Assembly (NCBI GenBank): GCA_025928735.1
Contig: JAICIW010000035.1
Location: forward strand, 1 to 11,774
Source of the DNA: Rhodanobacteraceae bacterium
GTDB lineage: Bacteria > Pseudomonadota > Gammaproteobacteria > Xanthomonadales > Rhodanobacteraceae
Length of the DNA: 11,774 bases
Direction of reading: 5' to 3'
The position numbers and the translations under genes are program-made. Numbering within the stretch: position 1 is the stretch's first letter; every line of letters starts with the position of its first letter. Under the pieces are notes generated by a model that was not told the DNA's origin, ran no database searches, and worked only from the letters and a program-made list of their open reading frames with translations. Shown here in pieces: positions 7,290-11,774 of the stretch.

Positions 7290-8020
7290 CCGGGGCTGTC
7301 AGGTACGACTACGTCATTGTCGGTGGGGGCTCGGCGGGTTGCTTGCTGGCGGCGCGGTTGAGCGAAGATCCTGGCGTTCGTGTGTGCACGCTGGAAGCCG
7401 GCCCGGCGAACGACAATTTCTTCGTGCGAATGCCGTTCGGAATCGTCGCGCTGATGCGTAGCCGCCGACGCAATTGGCGATTCCGCACCGAGCCCGAACC
7501 AAATTGCGCGGGGCGCCGGATGTTCTGGCCGCGCGGCCGCATGCTCGGCGGCTCGAGTGCGGTCAACGCGATGTGCTGCACGCGCGGCCACCGAAGGAGT
7601 ACGACCACTGGGCGGCGCTGGGCAACGACGGCTGGAGCTACGCCGAGGTGTTGCCGTATTTCAAGCGTTTCGAGCATCGCGAACGCGGCGCGGATGCGTT
7701 CCACGGCGCGGGCGGGCCATACAACGTCGCCGAGTTGCGCGATCCCCACGTGCTCCGCCTCGCTTTCGTCGAAGCCGCGGTCGAAACCGGGCTTCCGCGT
7801 AACGATGATTTCAACGGTACGAACCAGGAAGGCGTGGGCTGTACGAAGTGATGCAGAAGGATGGCCAGCGCTGCAGCAACGCGCGTGCCTTCCTGCGCAC
7901 GCCGGGATTCGACGGCACGGTATCCCGCAGGTGCTGGAGCTCCCAGGCGTTGGCAAGAACCTTCAGGATCATCCCGACGTGTACACCAACACGCCGACCA
8001 CCATGATTGCGAAAAAGCCG
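7290..8020 (+). pseudogene. GMC oxidoreductase (choline dehydrogenase-like) pseudogene
   Basis: GMC enzymes are FAD-dependent alcohol or choline oxidoreductases of roughly 530-560 residues. The FAD-binding start YDYVIVGGGSAGCLLAARLS is at about 7303, then PRGRMLGGSSAVNAM near 7530. A missing C in GGCCACCGAAG at about 7590 shifts the frame, and HPKEYDHWAALGNDGWSY continues in the new frame. A second missing C at about 7839 (GTGGGCTGTAC) leads to a stop. The family sequence (YEVMQKDGQRCSNARAFLRTP) goes on in the third frame. It then jumps to RRHGIPQVLELPGVGKNLQDHPDVY, so roughly 70 residues are missing. The substrate and catalytic C-terminal half is absent. No convincing start codon lies in frame just before the Rossmann strand. 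The gene is divergent from cytochrome b561. Confidence 0.9.
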
Positions 8021-8070
8021 CGGACACGATCCGCCGGGCACACTGAGATGCATCGATTCAAGGCGCGTGT

Positions 8071-8094
8071 TTGCGAGTCGCAATCCGCCGGATT
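8071..8094. promoter_or_regulatory. Two overlapping 13-bp palindromes upstream of the basic protein gene
   Basis: TTGCGAGTCGCAA (8071-8083) and AATCCGCCGGATT (8082-8094) are each symmetrical about one central base and share two bases. They lie about 80-100 bp before the ATG at 8173, in a spot where a repressor or activator site could be. No regulator family is recognised from the sequence. Short palindromes arise by chance in GC-rich DNA, so this is tentative. Confidence 0.25.
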
Positions 8095-8172
8095 CCTGAA
8101 TCGTGTCTTCACGCATCGGCGACCTGCCCGTTGCTAGGTTTGAACGCGACCAGCACACAAGGAGGGGTCGAG

Positions 8173-8625
8173 ATGCCGCGCGGAGACAAATCGAGTTACA
8201 CGTCCAAGCAGAAGCGAAAGGCTGAGCACATCGAAGAGGGGTACGAAAAGAAGGGTGTGTCGAAAGGGGAAGCCGAGGAACGAGCCTGGCGCACGGTGAA
8301 CAAGCAGGACGAGGGCGGCAAGAAGAAGTCCGGCGGCGGCAGCAAGAAACGCGCGTCGGCGAAAAAATCCAGCAGCAGCAGGAAAACGTCGTCCGGCAAG
8401 AAGTCGGCCCGGAAGTCCGCCAGCAAGAAGCGCACGCCGGCAAAGAAATCCGGGAGCAGCCGGAAGCGCTCTGCTGCGAAAAAATCCGGTAGCAGCCGGA
8501 AGCGCAGTTCGGGCAGGAAGTCCGCCAGCAAGACGAGCAGTTCCGCCCGGAAATCCGGCGGCAGGAAACGCTCCACCGCGAAGAAATCCGGCAGCAGCCG
8601 AAAGCGCTCGTCCGGCAAAAGGTAG
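8173..8625 (+). CDS. Small basic protein with histone H1-like Lys/Ser/Arg repeat tail
   Basis: This 150-residue protein has a short conserved head (residues 1 to about 50, MPRGDKSSYTSKQKRKAEHI then EEGYEKKGVSKGEAEERAW and TVNKQ). The head matches a widespread bacterial family often labelled, without good evidence, 'plasmid stabilization protein'. The rest is low complexity: Gly/Lys, then KKS, RKS, KKSGSSRKRS and AKK units, with strong positive charge and almost no hydrophobic residues. It resembles the AlgP and histone H1-like tails that bind DNA, so nucleoid or DNA binding is a reasonable inference. A perfect AAGGAGG lies seven bases before the ATG (8159-8165), suggesting efficient translation. 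It stands alone, converging with the NRAMP-type gene. Confidence 0.85.
   Translation: MPRGDKSSYTSKQKRKAEHIEEGYEKKGVSKGEAEERAWRTVNKQDEGGKKKSGGGSKKRASAKKSSSSRKTSSGKKSARKSASKKRTPAKKSGSSRKRSAAKKSGSSRKRSSGRKSASKTSSSARKSGGRKRSTAKKSGSSRKRSSGKR
8446..8607 (+). repeat. Three copies of a 24-bp coding repeat (KSGSSRKR)
   Basis: Near-identical 24-bp units start at 8446, 8482 and 8584, each encoding KSGSSRKR. The copies differ only at third codon positions (GGG/GGT/GGC; CGG/CGA). Spacings of 36 and 102 bp keep the frame. More diverged KKS/RKS units lie between and before them. The silent differences suggest selection on the peptide rather than recent slippage. Confidence 0.85.
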
Positions 8626-8640
8626 CCAGCGCGCGACGGC

Positions 8641-8656
8641 CATCCGGACTCGGATG
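8641..8656. terminator. Short hairpin between convergent genes
   Basis: CATCCG at 8641-8646 and CGGATG at 8651-8656 form a 6-bp stem with a 4-nt GACT loop, midway between the ends of the basic-protein gene and the NRAMP-type gene. Position and symmetry suit a bidirectional terminator, but no T-run follows on either strand, so support is weak. Confidence 0.3.
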
Positions 8657-8680
8657 ATCCCCAAGCGGCTGCGCGTGAGT

Positions 8681-9952
8681 TCAGTGGTGCGGCAGCAACG
8701 CCGTCGCGAACATCACGATCGCGGCGGCGCCCATCACGCAGGTGGCGGCCCAGCCCAATCCTTTCAGTGCAGCCGGAACCGGAAAGCGGCCCATGGTTTT
8801 TCTGCGGCTGGCGAGCAGCATGATCAGCACCATCAACGGCACGGCGACCACGCCATTGATGACTGCGCTCCAGTACAGCATCTTGATCGGGTCCACCGGC
8901 GAGAAGCTGATGATCATGCCCCCGAGCGTGGCGGTGGCGATGGCGCCATAGAACAATTTGGCGCGGCCGGGTTTTTGCTCCAGCCCGGTACGCCACCTGA
9001 ATGTCTCGCCCAGCGCGAACGCAGCCGATCCCGCCAGCACGGGAATTGCGAGCATCCCCGTTCCGATGATGCCGCTGGCGAACAGCACGAACGCGAATCG
9101 GCCCGCTGCCGGTTGCAACGCCATCGCCGCGTCCGCGGAGGTGCGGATATCGGTTTTGCCGTGCGCGTGCAGCACGACGGCGGCTGCAAGAATGATGCAG
9201 AACGCCACGACCTCCGACAGCATCATCCCGATCACGGTATCGAGGTAGATGCGTTTCATTGCACGCGGAGCCTGCGCCGGCGCGCGCTTCAGCGGCATGC
9301 GGCGTGAATCGGTCTTGATCTCGTTCGCCTCCTGCGAGCTTTGCCAGAAGAACAGGTAAGGGCTGATCGTCGTGCCCATGACCGCCACGATCCCCATCGC
9401 GTAATCCGGGCTGAACCTCACGTTCGGCCAGACCATTTGCCTCATCACCTCCATCCACGGCACCCGGATCATCAGCACCGTGGCGACGTAGGTGAACAGG
9501 CTGAAAGTGAGCACCTTCAGGATCGGCATGTACCGGTTCAGCGGCACGAACACCTGCAGCAGCACCGACAGCACCGCGGCCATCGCCGCGTACAGGGCCG
9601 CATGGCCACCCAGCAGCAATTCCGTCGCGGCGCCGATCGCGCCGATGTCCGCCGAAAGGTTGATGATGTTGGCGATGGCCAGAAGCACCACGGCGGGTGC
9701 GACGATCCGGACGTGGAATTCGGATCGGAGATTTTGGGCCAGGCCCGCGCCGGTGACGCGTCCCACCCGCGCGGATACTGCCTGGATGCCGATCATCAGC
9801 GGCAAGGCGAGCAGGACACTCCAGAGGATTCCGTAACCGAACCTGGCGCCGACTTGCGAGTAGGTGGCGATGCCGCTGGGATCGTCATCGGCCGCTCCCG
9901 TGATCACGCCTGCGCCCAATCGCTTCCACCACGGCGCTGCTTGGGTCGCCAC
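8681..9952 (-). CDS. NRAMP-superfamily metal-ion transporter, non-canonical metal-site motifs
   Basis: This 423-residue inner-membrane protein has about 11 hydrophobic segments and the LeuT-like NRAMP layout. In the first helix the canonical DPGN appears as DDDPSGIATYSQVGA (22-36). In the sixth helix the canonical MPH appears as GTTISPYLF (193-201), so the metal-selecting Met and the following His are replaced by Ser and Tyr. Canonical NRAMP proteins (MntH) carry Mn2+ or Fe2+ with H+. Relatives lacking the Met have been linked to Mg2+ or Al3+, so the ion here cannot be assigned. The GTG at 9952 is chosen because AAGGAAGG lies just upstream and the next residues fit the family. An upstream GTG at 10006 is possible. 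It is monocistronic, with 243 bases to the next gene upstream. Confidence 0.92.
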   Translation of the reverse strand: MATQAAPWWKRLGAGVITGAADDDPSGIATYSQVGARFGYGILWSVLLALPLMIGIQAVSARVGRVTGAGLAQNLRSEFHVRIVAPAVVLLAIANIINLSADIGAIGAATELLLGGHAALYAAMAAVLSVLLQVFVPLNRYMPILKVLTFSLFTYVATVLMIRVPWMEVMRQMVWPNVRFSPDYAMGIVAVMGTTISPYLFFWQSSQEANEIKTDSRRMPLKRAPAQAPRAMKRIYLDTVIGMMLSEVVAFCIILAAAVVLHAHGKTDIRTSADAAMALQPAAGRFAFVLFASGIIGTGMLAIPVLAGSAAFALGETFRWRTGLEQKPGRAKLFYGAIATATLGGMIISFSPVDPIKMLYWSAVINGVVAVPLMVLIMLLASRRKTMGRFPVPAALKGLGWAATCVMGAAAIVMFATALLPHH

Positions 9953-9996
9953 GACACCTTCCTTGTGCCAAGTGAGTCGGGAACGTCGGGAACAAT

Positions 9997-10017
9997 ATTC
10001 ATCCACCGCACATGAAT
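9997..10017. promoter_or_regulatory. Inverted repeat ATTCAT-N9-ATGAAT upstream of the NRAMP-type gene
   Basis: A perfect 6-bp inverted repeat in an AT-rich island lies 45-65 bases before the GTG start at 9952, where an operator would overlap the promoter. Spacing of two half-sites suits a dimeric regulator (metalloregulators of the MntR, Fur or MarR kinds are usual for such transporters). It is not a match I can assign to any one of them. No good -35/-10 pair was found beside it. Confidence 0.3.
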
Positions 10018-10054
10018 GGATGGCGTGCGGCGATGCCTCGCAAATCGTTTGAGT

Positions 10055-10090
10055 GAAGCGCGGCTCTGGCGGCGACCTGTCGCGCGCTTC
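10055..10090. terminator. Imperfect hairpin in the 10.0-10.2 kb gap
   Basis: GAAGCGCG (10055-10062) and CGCGCTTC (10083-10090) form an 8-bp stem with a 20-nt loop. It lies about 105 bases beyond the stop of the minus-strand permease operon and could end that transcript. A weakly T-containing stretch follows on the minus strand. The rest of the 243-base gap holds no gene that I can support. Confidence 0.25.
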
Positions 10091-10195
10091 TTCACGACGC
10101 CTGCACGTCGCGCTGGACGATTGCGATTGTCAAACACGCATGCAGTTTCGGGCGCAACCGATTCGTTGCGGACGTACACCGCGCGGATGTCGGGT

Positions 10196-11428
10196 TCACA
10201 CGCTACGTGTCGCCACCACCGGTGGCACCGCCGCGGCGCGCATCGCCGGTCCCAGCACCGCCAGTTGTCCGATCACCCAAAGCGCGACCGCGCCAATCGG
10301 AAGGTACGACAGCGGCAGCCGCGGCAGTTCATAGTGCATCATCAGCAGCAGGCTGATGCCGTATGCCATCGCCATGCCCACCACGATGCCGAACGTGACG
10401 ATCAGGAAATTCTCGGTCTGGAAGTAATGCAGGATGTCCGCGCGCGTGGCGCCCAGCGCGCGGCGAATGCCGATCTGCTTGCGTCGTTGCGCGACCCAGA
10501 AACTGGCCAGCCCGACGATGCCAAGCCCAGTCACCAGCAACACCGCCACGATCACGCTGACCAGCATGCCGGCCATCGCGTGGTCGTCCTTGAAATAGTC
10601 GCTGCGGATTTCATCGTATCTGCGTGCATGCGTGATCACGCGGGCGGGGTCGGCTTGCTTCAGTGTCGCGATTGCCGCAGTCAGCACGCGTTGCCGATCC
10701 TGTGGCCGGGTGCGAATCAGATAGCTTTGATCCTTGCCCGCACCCATGTGCAGTGGAAAGATCATTGAATATTGCGCGGTGGCCGTGTCGTAGGCATTCG
10801 CGCGCGCCAGCGTCGCCACCACGCCGACCACGCGGAAACTCGCCTTGGGTGCCAGCCAGATCAACTTGCCCAAGGGATTTTGCTGCGGCCAAAGTCGCTC
10901 GGCCAATGTGCTGCTGATGATGGTCGGCATCGGAAAGCCCTTGCCGCTCCCGTCGGCAAGGGACTTCAGTATCGCGTCCGCGTTGACGTAGTCGTCGGAG
11001 GCGAAATCCCGGCCCGAAACGAGATGGAGGCCGAGCGTCGGCAGCAAGCTCTCTCCGAAGTACGTCGCTGCATTCAGCGTGCGATGCGGTTGCGTCGGCG
11101 AAAGCATCACGCCGCCGTTCGACGAATACCCGCTGAACGGGAGCTGGTTGGTCATGCCGACCGCTTGCACACCCGGAATTTGTCGCAGCGCCGCCATGTC
11201 CTCCCGGGCGCGTGCGTAACGGTCGGTGGATGGCGCGATCGGCGCTTGCTGGATCTGCACCAGCTCGTGTTCGGCGATGCCGCTGGACATGTCCATGTGC
11301 TGCATGCGCTGCACGATCAGGAACACGCCGTTGCAGACGATCGCGCAGCTCAGCGCGATCTCCAGCATCAGCAGCCAGATGATCATCTTGTGCCGGCGCA
11401 GCGTGGCGAGGATGGGCAGGATGTCCAT
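10196..11428 (-). CDS. MacB/FtsX-type ABC transporter permease
   Basis: This 410-residue inner-membrane permease has the MacB layout. One N-terminal membrane helix (about 14-38, within MIIWLLMLEIALSCAIVCNG) is followed by a large periplasmic core domain (about 40-265; GLHLVSGRDF, NPLGK and FRVVGVVA are typical). A C-terminal FtsX domain then carries three helices (about 282-305, 333-357, 370-390). The cytoplasmic loop AQRRKQIGIRRALGATRADI is the usual coupling region for the ATPase. Such proteins act as mechanotransmission ABC systems, exporting or releasing lipoproteins, peptides or antibiotics, and need a separate ATPase. None is in the window; it probably lies upstream past the right edge. 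The ATG at 11428 lies one base after the stop of the preceding permease gene, so the two are translationally coupled. Substrate unknown. Confidence 0.9.
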   Translation of the reverse strand: MDILPILATLRRHKMIIWLLMLEIALSCAIVCNGVFLIVQRMQHMDMSSGIAEHELVQIQQAPIAPSTDRYARAREDMAALRQIPGVQAVGMTNQLPFSGYSSNGGVMLSPTQPHRTLNAATYFGESLLPTLGLHLVSGRDFASDDYVNADAILKSLADGSGKGFPMPTIISSTLAERLWPQQNPLGKLIWLAPKASFRVVGVVATLARANAYDTATAQYSMIFPLHMGAGKDQSYLIRTRPQDRQRVLTAAIATLKQADPARVITHARRYDEIRSDYFKDDHAMAGMLVSVIVAVLLVTGLGIVGLASFWVAQRRKQIGIRRALGATRADILHYFQTENFLIVTFGIVVGMAMAYGISLLLMMHYELPRLPLSYLPIGAVALWVIGQLAVLGPAMRAAAVPPVVATRSV

Positions 11429-11429
11429 G

Positions 11430-11774
11430 TCAGTTGCTCTTGAGTTGCAATGCCGGCGCAACTTTGCTGGCACGCCAAGCGGGCAATATCCCGGCCAGCA
11501 GGCTGGCCCCGATCGCGAGCGCGAAGGTGGCCAGCAGCATCGCCGGGTCGAGGTGCGCCAACGCCGCGTAATCCGACGAACGGTGTCGAACCAGCCATAG
11601 CCCGAGCAACGCCAGCAGCAGACCGCCGATGCCACCAGCCAGCCCGACCACACCGGATTCGGTCAGCAACTGCGCGAACAACGCGCGTTTGGAAGCACCC
11701 AACGCGCGCCGCACGCTGAGCTCACCCGAACGGCGCAGGAACTTCGCCAGCATCAGGCCGACGGTGTTGACCAG
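11430..11774 (-). CDS. MacB/FtsX-type ABC transporter permease, C-terminal part only
   Basis: The last 114 residues of a second FtsX-type permease enter from the right edge, where the 5' part is cut off. The visible part begins LVNTVGLMLAKFLRRSGELS, then VRRALGASKRALFAQLLTES, the cytoplasmic coupling loop of FtsX domains. Two membrane helices follow, and the end ILPAWRASKVAPALQL is the classic MacB-type C-terminus. It precedes the complete permease gene by one base, so the operon encodes two non-identical permeases, probably pairing as a heterodimer. The matching ATP-binding subunit is expected further upstream. Confidence 0.92.
   Translation of the reverse strand: MVNTVGLMLAKFLRRSGELSVRRALGASKRALFAQLLTESGVVGLAGGIGGLLLALLGLWLVRHRSSDYAALAHLDPAMLLATFALAIGASLLAGILPAWRASKVAPALQLKSN

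Noticed and set aside
8446..8607. CRISPR-like array from evenly repeated 24-bp units
   Set aside because: The spacing is irregular, the repeats are in frame inside a coding region, and they differ at synonymous positions. They are a peptide repeat, not a CRISPR.
7811..8664. Minus-strand open frames opposite the basic-tail protein
   Set aside because: They are the complement of the KKS/RKS repeat codons and give Phe/Leu/Ala-rich low-complexity peptides that look membrane-like only by composition.
11430..11653. Extending the complete permease N-terminus upstream of 11428
   Set aside because: The upstream open frame overlaps the C-terminal end of the preceding permease, which has clear FtsX homology, and the extension is Trp/Arg/Cys-rich shadow sequence.

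Overview
The window is high-GC, gene-dense bacterial chromosome. The gene content (a PilS-type kinase, a SMUG1-type glycosylase, a cytochrome b561, an azurin relic, tandem FtsX permeases) and the GC-rich codon use fit a gammaproteobacterium, most likely Xanthomonadales and possibly Rhodanobacteraceae. That placement is inference from protein style, not from a marker gene.

Layout. 1-1158 (-) is the 5' two-thirds of a type IV pilus sensor kinase (pilS), cut by the left edge. 1301-1376 (+) is tRNA-Thr(CGU). 1546-2289 (+) is a SMUG1-family uracil-DNA glycosylase. It converges, with a one-base gap, on a two-gene minus-strand operon (2291-3791): a short-chain dehydrogenase followed, four bases after its stop, by a protein resembling nucleotide-modification-associated domain 3 (Nmad3). 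3894-4172 holds a decayed azurin gene. 4248-5417 (-) is pncB, for NAD salvage. 5550-6011 (-) is a small secreted His-containing protein, 6120-6492 (-) a decayed histidine-kinase tail, and 6555-7100 (-) an intact cytochrome b561. 7290-8020 (+) is a GMC oxidoreductase relic with two frameshifts and an internal deletion. 8173-8625 (+) encodes a small protein with a long Lys/Ser/Arg-rich repetitive tail. 8681-9952 (-) is a NRAMP-superfamily transporter with altered metal-site motifs. 10196-11774 (-) carries two consecutive MacB/FtsX-type ABC permeases, the first cut by the right edge.

Themes. Between about 3.9 and 8.1 kb intact genes alternate with three separate gene fossils (azurin, kinase, GMC oxidoreductase), so this is a region undergoing gene loss, mainly of redox and sensing functions. 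The nearest thing to an uncharacterised system is the SDR/Nmad3-like operon converging on a uracil-DNA glycosylase, but a functional link between them is only a hypothesis. The basic-tail protein and the variant NRAMP transporter are the other intact genes worth a second look. No CRISPR array, insertion sequence, phage gene or rRNA was seen.
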